A DNA stretch of 64,000 bases. Source: Auricularia sp. M13 (taxonomy: Eukaryota; Basidiomycota; Agaricomycetes; Auriculariales; Auriculariaceae). The notes below the pieces were generated by a model that saw nothing but the letters and a program-made list of their open reading frames with translations, did no database searches and was not told the DNA's origin. Position numbers and translations under genes: made by a program. This document shows, one piece after another, positions 31,972 through 42,400 of this stretch. Position 1 is the stretch's first letter. Each line of letters starts with the position of its first letter. The stretch covers positions 4,960,001 to 5,024,000 of the forward strand of contig CM073193.1 of NCBI GenBank assembly GCA_037042915.1, in the 5' to 3' direction.

Positions 31972-32739
31972 ACGGGGTGGATAGCACGGGGATTTGTAAT
32001 GTCATCACCGCTCGGCTGATTGCTTGTGGGCTATATCCGCCAGAAGTGGTTCCGCCCGTGACATCTTATGCTGTGCGCGTCGTGACCACTTGGCAGATAT
32101 GGCCCAGGAGTGATGAGCTCAGTGTTCCATCATAATCAGTACGGGACCCACCGCGATTGCTGTTCATTTGATTTATGCTTAAGTCTGTTCGTAATGAGTA
32201 ACCTTACACGTGCGTTTTGTTTCATGTGTACAACTGACACGGCCAACAACTATCATTCAATTGGGCAAAGTCTACAAAGGCAACGAACTGTACAGCGCCG
32301 TGACATACGTCTCAAGCCGTCCAGGAGACATCGCGCGACACAATGCTCGATAGTCGCTGGTTGCAGCGAGGAAGACGTCCGATGTTGATTCTACCTCGTA
32401 TACTGAGCAGCAAGACTTGGTGATCTGACAGCAGACGCACTGTGCTTAGGCCGCCGATGGAAAACAAGCCAAGTCTCGAGGAACTTATTCCACGACGTGG
32501 GCGGGAGACCAAGAATGCCCAGCCGAAGAAGATCGTTGCGAAGCTGGCGCGTGCGCGGCCGATCCATGCGGCGGCGAAGGCGTGCGCGAGTCAGAATCAT
32601 GAGGTTAGTGGGCGGAGGTTGGCAGGCGGGATGGATGGTGACAACGGTCGTCCTCGGGGTCGCGCGAAGTCAAGCGAAGTCAGGGCTAACGGAGGGGCGT
32701 GTCTTGATGGGGGCGTCGAGAGAACGAAATGGCGGGGTG
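31972..32739. other. Intergenic; one possible exon at 32460-32608
   Basis: An open stretch from ATG 32458 codes MENKPSLEELIPRRGRETKN and a basic Lys/Ala/Arg-rich part, ending at a GTTAGT donor at 32609. No continuation was identified before the LTR element begins at 32740, so the exon may belong to a gene split by that insertion. Low support. Confidence 0.3.
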
Positions 32740-33187
32740 TGTCAGGGCGACGCTGCGGAGCGCGCGGCCGAGAGAGCGGAGACGAGCGGAGAAAGTCGGA
32801 ATAGGCGAGCGAGGCCAGCACCACCCGAGGTAACAGTCCGGATCCGAGGGGAAGCGCGCTGGGTAGCGGGGATCCTGAGTATATATTTGAGAACAGGGAA
32901 TATACAAGCATACCTGGGTAGCGGGGATCCTGAGAGAACGAGACTGGGGATCACCGCTACCAACAATCAGATATATATACACAAGTGGAATCGTCCGATT
33001 GATGGTGCGCAGCCACCGGTGTTTACCGACGCAAACGCCAGCTGGCGTTTGCGTCGGCAAACGCCGGCTTATGTAATCGAGCCGGAATGCCAGAAAGAAA
33101 GACCAAACAGTATTAAGACAGGGTCAGGCGGGTAACAGAAAGGGAAAAGGAGTAATGGAAAGGGGAGAAGGGGTCCGGACCCTGACA
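32740..33187 (-). repeat. LTR (3' LTR of the - strand element)
   Basis: 448-bp LTR, bounded by TGTCAGG and CCTGACA. It contains two copies of GGGTAGCGGGGATCCTGAG about 50 bases apart and a perfect 32-bp palindrome at 33026-33057. One mismatch to the other LTR. Confidence 0.95.
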
Positions 33188-36100
33188 TCACCCCCCCTTC
33201 AAGGCGCGGCGTCCCGAAGCGCACTCAGCGACGACGACGGCGTCCTCGGGCTGGTGGAGGAGGAGCATCTCCGGGACGCGGGGCGTCAGGGTGCTTGCGG
33301 TGGAAGTCCGCCACGAGTTCCGGCGCGTTCTCAAGGTTTTCCGCCGGTTCCCATGTGTTGTTCTCGCGCGACCACCCCTTCCATTTGACCCGATAGCGGA
33401 GCTTACCACGGTTCCACTCGGAGTTCAAGACCTCTTCGACTTCTTCCTCCAGGTGGCCGTTGACTACCACAGGAGGCGGCGGAGGTTGAGTCCGACCCGG
33501 GATAGCGTCGGGAATGAAGCGGCGGAGGCGGGAGACGTGGAACGTCGGGTGGATCTTCATCGTCGCGGGTAGCTTCAAGCGGTAGGCGTTCCGCGACACT
33601 ACCTTCTCCACTGGATAAGGTCCGAACCACTTGTCGTCGAGCTTCTTGGTTGGACGAGTCGTCCGAATGTCCCGCGCGTCCAGCCAAACTTTATCTCCGA
33701 CCTTGTAGTCGCGATCTCCGCTCCGGTTGGCGTTGTAGAAGCGCGACATGTCTTCCGACGCCTTCCGAAGAGCGGACTTGGCCTCCTCCAGTGTGTCGTG
33801 CATGCGCGACGCAAAGTTCTCCGCCGCCTCAACGCGGCCCTCGCGGGTGGGTTCCACTCCCATCCGCGGGTGTTCTCCATGCGCGAGGAAGAACGGAGTC
33901 TGCTGGGTCGACGCGTTAATCCGATTGTTGTACGCGAATTCCGCTAGCGGAAGAAGGCGCGCCCAGTCCGACTGGCGCTCATTGCAGAACAGGCGGAGGT
34001 ACTGCTCAATCTCCTGGTTGATCCGCTCCGTCTGTCCGTCGGTCTGCGGATGATAAGCGGTGGACGCCAGAGTCTCAATCCCGAGGCGCTTGTGCAGCGC
34101 GAGAGAAGGCGGAGACGAACTGTGGGCCGCGGTCGGAAATGATGCCGTCAGAGAGACCGTGCTGCGACCAGACGCGCTCAAGCCACAAGTCCGCTATACC
34201 TTCGGAGCTCACTTCCGACGCCGTCGGAGCAACGTGCACGCGTTTTCGAGGTGGTCTACAGCGACGAAGATCGAGTCGTAACCTCCGCTTTCCGGCAGGT
34301 CGACGATCAGGTCGCAAGTCGCATACTGCCAGTGCCGTGTCGGAACAGGGTTTGGCATTAGATTTCCGCTTGGGGCGCCCGGGAAGATCTTGGTCCGATT
34401 GCACGCGTCGCAGCCCGCGCGACGCCGCGATGAAGCGCGTTATCCCGGGCCACCAGTAGTTCCGCGACACGAGCTCCAAAGTCCGCCAGCGTCCGGGGTG
34501 TCCCGCCATCAGACTGTCATGGTGAGCGGCGACAACGCGGCGGCGGAGCTCCGCGTTCTGCGGAACATATACTTTACCGCGGAACAGCACTAACCCGTCT
34601 TCTTCCGACCACTCATCACTCTCAAGTCGCTAGCGCGGAGATCGCGAAGTCCGTCAAGCGCCTTGCGCACTACCTCGTCAATCTCCTCCGAATTCCGAAT
34701 GTCGCGGAGGATTTGGACCTCCCCATGCGCTTCCGACAAGTGTCCCCGGCGGCCCGCAAGCTCGCGGATCCACTCCGGCTTGAGCAAAACGACATCGTTG
34801 TTGTCATCCGACACCCCGTCACGGTGGTCGGGACGGGGGAGAGAGCGTCGGCTTTCACCATAGTCCGACCTGGACGATGGTGAAGCGTGAAGTCAAAGCG
34901 GGACAGGTACAGGGACCATCGGGCCTGGCGGCGGTTTAGCTTTTGTGCCGTTCGGAAGTACTGCAAGTTCCGATGGTCTGTCCAGATCTCAAACGCGTCC
35001 TCCGCTCCCTCCAGGAAATGCCGCCACTCCTCGAGTGCACGGATGATGGCAAGCATCTCCTTGTCGTGAATCTCATAGTTCCGCTCCGGCGCGGTGAAAC
35101 TCCTCGACAGATAGGCCACAGGTAGCCAACGTCCGTCCTTCTACGCCTGCGAAAGGACAGCTCCGCAGGCGTAATCCGACGCGTCGGTCTCCAGTCGGAA
35201 CGGAAGTCCGACGTCGGGCAAGACCAAGACGGGTTCGGAAGTGACGGCCTGCTTCAGCGCATCGAAAGCCGACGCCTGTTCCGCTTCCCAGGACCAAATC
35301 CGATCCTTGGCGGTCAAGTCGTGCAGCGGGCGAGCGATGCGGGAGTAGTCGCGGATGAACCTCCGATAGAAATTGGTGAACCCGAGGAAGGACTGCAAAT
35401 CGTGCAAGTTCTCCGGGCGGGCCAGTCCGCCACTCCGCGGATCTTGGCGGGGTCCATCGCGACTTCTCCATGTCGGATTATAAGTCCGAGGTACTCGATC
35501 GACTCCTGCTCAAAGACGCACTTCTCCGGTCGGAGGAACAGGTTGTTCGAGCGGAGAATGCTCAACACCTGTCGGACTATAGCGCGGTGTTCCGACAGGG
35601 TGGCGGAAAAGATCAGGATGTCGTCCATGTAGACGACGACCTTGCCGGCGGAAATCAAGTCGCGGAACAGGTCGTTCATCATCGTCTGGAAAGTACTCGG
35701 ACTGTTGGTGAGGCCGAAGAACATCACCAACGGTTCAAAAAGGCCGCGGTTCGTGAGGAAAGCCGCCTTCCACTCATCTCCGTCCTTCACGCGGACGTTG
35801 TTGTACCCCCAACGAACGTCGAACTTCGTGAAGTATCGAGCTCCGCTGAGCCGATTGACGAGTTCTTCGATGAGCGGAAGCGGATATCGGTTCTTCACCG
35901 TAATGGCGTTGAGCTTCCGATAGTCCTGCACGAGCCTGAGACTTCCGTCCTTCTTCTTGACAAAGAAGACGGGGGCCGCGATTGGAGATTTGGACGGGCG
36001 GATCCGCCCCGTCCGCAGGTTCTCCTCGAGGAACGAGTCGAGTTCCTTCTGTTCCGACGGCGAGAGTGGATATGCTCTCGTCCGCGCCGGGAGCTCCACG

Positions 36101-38438
36101 TCGGGGCGGAGCTCGATCGCGTGGTCCCATGGGCGGCGCGGAGGTAACTCGTCGAACTGGTCTTTGGCAAAGACCGGCTCGAAGTCCCTGTACTGCTCCG
36201 GAACGAGCTCTTCAAAGGACTTGACCGTCGGGTCACGAGCTTGCTCCGCAAACTCCTGCGACTTTGTGCCGTGTGCGCGGACGGCCTCACCCTCCGGCTC
36301 AACAAAGGCGGCAAAGACGCGGTGGCCATCTTCCCAATCTTCCGCCCACACCGCCTCGTCCTCCTCATCTCCGTCGTGGAGCACCGCAGGTGGAACAGGT
36401 TCGTCGGGATTGCCAATCCGAACGCACCTGACGCGCTGAGACCGCATGCGGGTCTTGGTCCGCCTCAGCGGATCCTGCGGCGGAGGAGGCGAGCTAGCGG
36501 ACACGGCCGGACGAGCGTTCGTCCGACGTCCGACGATGCGCGAAGCGGGAAACTGGGAGTTCCGACGCGGAGGTGCATTCTCCGATGTCGGAAGTCCACG
36601 GAGTTGTCGATTCTTCGCCGGCTCCACTGGCGCGACAGTCGGAGCGGGCGGCAATAGGCATGCCGGCGGACAACGCGTCATACGCACTTGTCGGCTCGGC
36701 CAGTCAATGTCGGGATTGTGGCGCTGCAACCATGTAAACCCGAGAATAGCGTCTGTCTTCCCCAAAGAACAGACGGCGAAGGTCACGCGCTCAGAGTGAG
36801 CTCCGAAGCGCATGATCAGGTCCAACTCCTCGCGGATGGACCCGCCTTCATTCAGAGTTCCGTCCACGTTGTAGACGGGAATCGGAGTTTCTAACTTCCG
36901 CGTTCGGAGTCCGAGACGGCGGACGAAGGCGTCGTTGAGGAACTCCGTCGTTGCTCCGCAGTCGACGAGAGCAGAAGTGCCGAGGAACGAGCGGTTGTCG
37001 AGTTCTTCGAGTTGAATCTTGACCGTGAGCGAGCGGGCTAGGCTCACGGAGCGGACATAGTATCGCCCTGAGGGCGGAGCGGACACGTCTAGCTGCTTCG
37101 GAGGAGAGTCGCATTCATCGATGTAGTTACACGACTCGACCTCCAAAACAGAGAAACGATTGGCGCCGCGAGCCGTGTCCTTACTCGCGGGCCTCGTCAA
37201 AACCTCGCCAGAACTGGCGGAGGTCGACGAATTCTTCTCTGGGGCGGCGGAAGATGCCCCAGAGCGGCCCGAGGCGGAAGTCGGAGTTCCGGGGCCGACA
37301 CGCCCAATCCCGCCAGCGCCGCGCGGACCGCCTCGGCGAGAACGCGGGCCTGGTGGGGGCAGCGAACGCCGCCACGGAAATGGCCTTCCTGCCCGCAGTC
37401 GAAGCAGGTGCGTTTCCGCGGGGCGGAGCTCCGAGTGCGGCTCCGATCCACGTCCATGGGCTTGACGTCGGGCTCGCGCGGCGCGGCAGGCGGAACTCCG
37501 CTCGTCGGAGCGGAACTCGCCAGCGGTGCGGTCTGCGCGCGAGCGGGCGTCGGATTTGAGGTCGGACCTCCGGTTCGCGCACTGGAGGTTGTCGCGGGTT
37601 TGCGGAAGGTCTGGCGTTCCCGCCACTGTTGCTCTAGGCGGAGCGCTTCCTTCTTCACCGCGTCCATCGTCTTCGGAGCGGAATCGAGCGTATAGATCCG
37701 ATCGAGGAGGCGGGAGTTGAGCCCTTTCTTGAACTTCCGCTGGAGCTCATAGTCGGAATAGCCGGACAGCGCGGAGAACGAGTCGAACTCCGTGATGTAG
37801 TCCTCGATGGTGCGGGAGCCTTGCTCCACCGAGTCAATGCGATTGGCCGCATCGCCTTGCTCGTCCGACAGGACGAAGTTGAGCGCGAATTCCGACAAAA
37901 AGTCGGAAAAGGCGGAATAGGACGCCTTGTTGTCCATGAGGTTTTGGGTGACAGTTCCGGCCCAGGCCGCCGCGGAGCCGGACTTCATGTATGACAGCAC
38001 GAAGATAATCCGACTCCGGACGTCCGGAAACTGGCGCGGGCGCGACTCCATATAGAGCCAGCACTGGCGGAGGAAGCGTCGGCCGCTGGTCCGACTTCCG
38101 TCGAACGCATCTGGCGGAGAGACGGCGGAACGGCCCGCGTCCGCTGCGGAGCTCGTAGCGGAACTCGCGGCGGCCGACGGCTGTGCTGACGCTGTGGCCG
38201 TAGCTGACCGCAGCTGTTCGGCCATCATCCGAGCTGCTTCTTGTTGCACAGCCAAGCGATGCTGTGCGTTGGCAAGCTGCTCATCACGATCTTCAATAAT
38301 GGTGCGCAGCCTAGCAACCTCAGAGAGGGGGTCCTCAATGGCAGTGGCGTCCTCGAAGTCCTCCATGCCGGTATTGAGTCCGGGCATGAGCGGGCTTCGA
38401 CGTAGGGGTGGTGCGGGTTAGGTGGAGTCTCGTTCTAC

Positions 38439-38886
38439 TGTCAGGGCGACGCTGCGGAGCGCGCGGCCGAGAGAGCGGAGACGAGCGGAGAAAGTCGGAA
38501 TAGGCGAGCGAGGCCAGCACCACCCGAGGTAACAGTCCGGATCCGAGGGGAAGCGCGCTGGGTAGCGGGGATCCTGAGTATATATTTGAGAACAGGGAAT
38601 ATACAAGCATACCTGGGTAGCGGGGATCCTGAGAGAACGAGACTGGGGATCACCGCTACCAACAATCAGATATATATACACAAGTGGAATCGTCCGATTG
38701 ATGGTGCGCAGCCACCGGTGTTTACCGACGCAAATGCCAGCTGGCGTTTGCGTCGGCAAACGCCGGCTTATGTAATCGAGCCGGAATGCCAGAAAGAAAG
38801 ACCAAACAGTATTAAGACAGGGTCAGGCGGGTAACAGAAAGGGAAAAGGAGTAATGGAAAGGGGAGAAGGGGTCCGGACCCTGACA
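38439..38886 (-). repeat. LTR (5' LTR of the - strand element)
   Basis: 448-bp LTR matching 32740-33187. Followed on the right by the second copy of the target duplication GGGTG (38887-38891). Confidence 0.95.
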
Positions 38887-38891
38887 GGGTG

Positions 38892-39455
38892 ACTGGTCAT
38901 CTTAAGGAAATCCGGGAACATGCTGCAGTTTCCAGAAACGGTCGATCTCACTGCCGTTGGCTGATCGTTTCCGGCAATGGTGTATGGGGTGGGACGGATA
39001 CATGTGGAAAGGAGGGGCTTTCTGGAATTGGGATTGCTTGTGACTTCATCGACCGTGTGGGGGTGCCGACTTTCGCGTCGTTGCTGGAATCCCGAGTGGG
39101 TATCTCTTAGGTCTTTCTTTTGATGAGTCGGATTGTATCTATTACCCTAGAGTAAAAGGTTGCCTCTGGTGGCCAAGGGGCATCCCGGATAGTGACCCAT
39201 GCATCCAGTTTGTATCGATGCCGCCAAGCCGAAGTCACCAAACATTTGATTTTTCCCACGACCCAGGTGGGGGACGTGGAATCACGGCGCGCGATCCGGG
39301 ATGCCCCTTGCCAATTGGTCTCAGCCTTTGGCCGATTCCAGGGCGCCCTGTGACTTGCGGCGCCTATCGACGTGCAGCTTCGGCGTGTCCAAGGGCCTGC
39401 TGTATCGCAGTCGACTTGGCTTCGGGATTGGCACTTCGTTCTCGCACAAACCACC
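38892..39455. other. Intergenic upstream of NACHT-ankyrin gene 1
   Basis: Continuation of the motif field interrupted by the LTR element: GTTTCCAGAAACG at 38928-38940 and GCTTTCTGGAA near 39017. The last 40 bases before the start codon resemble the same position in front of the second receptor gene. No gene is supported. Confidence 0.5.
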
Positions 39456-42400
39456 ATGTCGAGCAAAGCTGCGATTATTCCAGAGGATGTCGTCAAGCTG
39501 CAGGACGCAGTGAAGCGGTTCCAGGCAGTTGCGAGCGTACGCGCCTATGTTCCGTCTCAACGTGCACTGACTGATCGTTTAGAGCATGAAACGCCACAGA
39601 AAGGAATATGACCAGTTGTTCCAAGCAGCGGATGGTCTTCAACGGGCGGTGTGCTCCAGCTGCACCCGCAAGGCCATCGTCGAGCTTCCGCTCTTCGCGC
39701 AACCAGTCGTCGACATCGCGACAAAGTGAGCGTTACGGTCGCAGGCCAAGCCCTCACTTACCTTGCGATCTACAGAGTGCTTATGCAATGCGCTGCTGAT
39801 ATGGAAGATACGGAGAAGAAAGGACCGTGGTTGACCAAGAGATACCAGCTGAGCAAGATGCGAGGCGACTGCAAAGACGCCATCGAGGCGTTTGAATCCA
39901 TTCTCCAGGTGAGCGAGCATTTCGTCTGCGTCCAGGCCACGCTGCCAAACCTCGTCGACATTACCAGATCAAGGATGGGCGTAGCTTGCTTGTTGAGGGC
40001 GACGGCGATGTCAAGTTCCCTCGACCGTTAGCCTGGAAGGAAGATAAATCGGAGATAGGGTATGCCGTCTTGATCTGCAGATACCGGCGTGTCGCTGCTA
40101 AAGGTGCATGGGTCAGCGAAGGTATTTCGTTATGGGATACGACATGGGACGGCATCAAGCTGCTGCTAGCAGGAACCGTCAACGCAACGGACGGTACTGT
40201 GATTGCACCAGTCAAGGCAACCGGGCAAACCTTGCTGCAAGTTTTGAAGCATTTTGAGGTACGCAAATTGCTCGAATGACAAACGATTCGGGTCAATGCA
40301 TTTGTGCAGGACTACCATGCGTCGAAAGACAGCGTAGAGGCACTGCAGACAACGATTCAGTCATATTGGGACGTTCTCCTGAAGTATTATCGTCCCCATG
40401 TCGGCGCATGTGATGCCCTGGACGCACAAACTAAGGCGTTTTTGCGGTCGGTCTCGTATTTGACAACAAAGGAGGGTCACTGATCTCTGGTTGCCGAAGA
40501 CTGCTGCAGCGCACGATCATACGATTGTATCTTCTCCGAGCAACATCCTGGCTCAAACGCTTCGTCGCAGTGGCCACTGCAAATGGCATTATTTCCAAGG
40601 AGAAACACGCACTGGAGGAAGCCAGAGATACATTCAACGTATGTATTCTTCTTGTGGTCACGCTGCTGTGTTCAGTAGTCCCCCTTAGCAAGCGTTGCTC
40701 CTTTCTACCAATGCTGCTGTTCACGAGATCGTACCAGAAATCAAGCGCGGGGACGACAGGGTCGTGCAGAAGGTTACTGTCTTAAGCCAGCAGGTTATGG
40801 GTACGCCGTTTTCTTTCTCCTGTCGATACGGATGGATTCACAAACGTATAGACAGCGCTAAGTTTGAAAAGTGGCTGGCTGTCGGGCGAAACATCGAGGA
40901 CAGGCAGCGCGAGCTGCAAGCGGTAGTCACGGTCTCACCTGACTGGTTCTTCGATGATAAATTCACCGAGTGGAAGAACGCTGAGAAAGGATCAAACCTG
41001 GGCTTGTACTGGATTTCAGCCGATCGTACGTTTCCTGGCTATTATCTCGGTGCTGTCGACTCGTGTTCAAATTTTCTTAGCTGGCAGCGGAAAGAGCGTC
41101 CTTCTGTGAGTAGGTTTGACACATCATTTAGCTATTGGCCTCATCACAGGCGCAGCTCGGCGGTCGTTCAACGTCTGCCGCCGAAAGAGCGCGTCTATTT
41201 CCATTTTGATATGCGAAATGGACAACCCACTCTTAGAGACTTCCTGGCTGCAGTGGTCTTTCAGCTGGGTCTCCGCTTGGGTGGATACCCCCCTGCGCTT
41301 ATCAGCGCTTGCAAGCAAGGCTACGAGCAAACGGCATCTGAAGAGGTCCTTCGTGACGCAGCGACAGCGATGCTCGCTGCTGCGCCGAGAATTCTTGCCG
41401 TCGACGCACTAGACGAGTGCCCCAAAATTGTTGAACGATGGAAAGCAGTGCAATCTCTTCTGAATGCTCTGCGAGGTACCGGCGCTCGTATAATCGTTGC
41501 CAGCTGCCGAGGAAACCATGACTTGGTCCAATACATGGAGGAGCATGCCGCACATCGCCTACATCTGAACGACAGCGCCCATCACCGCGAACTACTTGAG
41601 CAGTATATTAATGTACGACTCGCGGAATTTGATTGGCCTATGGAACGGAAGGACGCTGTTGCTCGCATCCTCAAGGCGAAGGCGGAGGGCATGTGAGTTG
41701 CGCCATTGATCACCGTGACGCTGACCTTACCTGTTTTAGGTTCCTCTGGGCTTCCCTTCATCTCGACCGTCTGCGTCAGGCTGTTCCATGCTGCATCGAG
41801 AAGATGCTGGATGAAATCCCGGAAACGCTCGATCATACATACCACACGATCATTGAGAGCTTCTCTACCTCGGCGGCCATGATCAATTTGGTGTCCCACG
41901 TTCTCCAATGTCTGGCCGTATCTGAGAACAGCTTATCTCCTCGTCAAGTAGCCGAGCTGCTTGTGGTCTTCGAGTTTCCTTGTCTTGACGACGTGCCTCG
42001 CACAGACCCACCGCATCAGCGTCTGCTTCTCCCTCATGTCTTGGACGATATTCCCGGGCACGAGGCTTTCGTTCTATCTCGCCTACCAGCCCTGCTACGT
42101 ATCACGAAAGACGACAGCGGCCAAAAGATCGTCCGGTTTATCCATCTTTCCATCATCGAGTTCCTTCAGTCGGCAGCATGTCGATCAAGTCCTTCCCTCG
42201 TTCGCTTCTATGCGTTCGATACTGGGACAGCTCACATGACCTGGCTTCGCGTTTGCCTGACCGTCTTGGAGAACAACCTGCCCCTCGATCTCACTGCCTA
42301 CGCGAAATTGTTCTGGGTGTGCCACGTCAATGAGCTCATCGACAGCAATGGCAAAGATGTCCTGGCGGAGTACCTCACACCTGCTCCAGCCACGCTCAAA

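Larger units (their letters stand above)
32740..38886 (-). mobile_element. Ty3/gypsy LTR retrotransposon (chromovirus), recent but broken
   Basis: Complete structure of 6,147 bp on the - strand: two 448-bp LTRs (TGTCAGG...CCTGACA), 5-bp target duplication GGGTG on both sides, and a polypurine tract (GAAGGGGGGG, - strand) next to the LTR at 32740-33187. Parts in order from the right: gag with a CCHC knuckle (about 38390-37200), protease with a DCGA active site (near 36960), reverse transcriptase with YMDD (near 35620), RNase H (about 35400-34900), integrase (about 34600-33500) and a C-terminal chromodomain (about 33440-33320). The LTRs differ at one visible position, so insertion is recent. 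The coding part is interrupted about four times, so this copy is a fossil. Confidence 0.93.
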
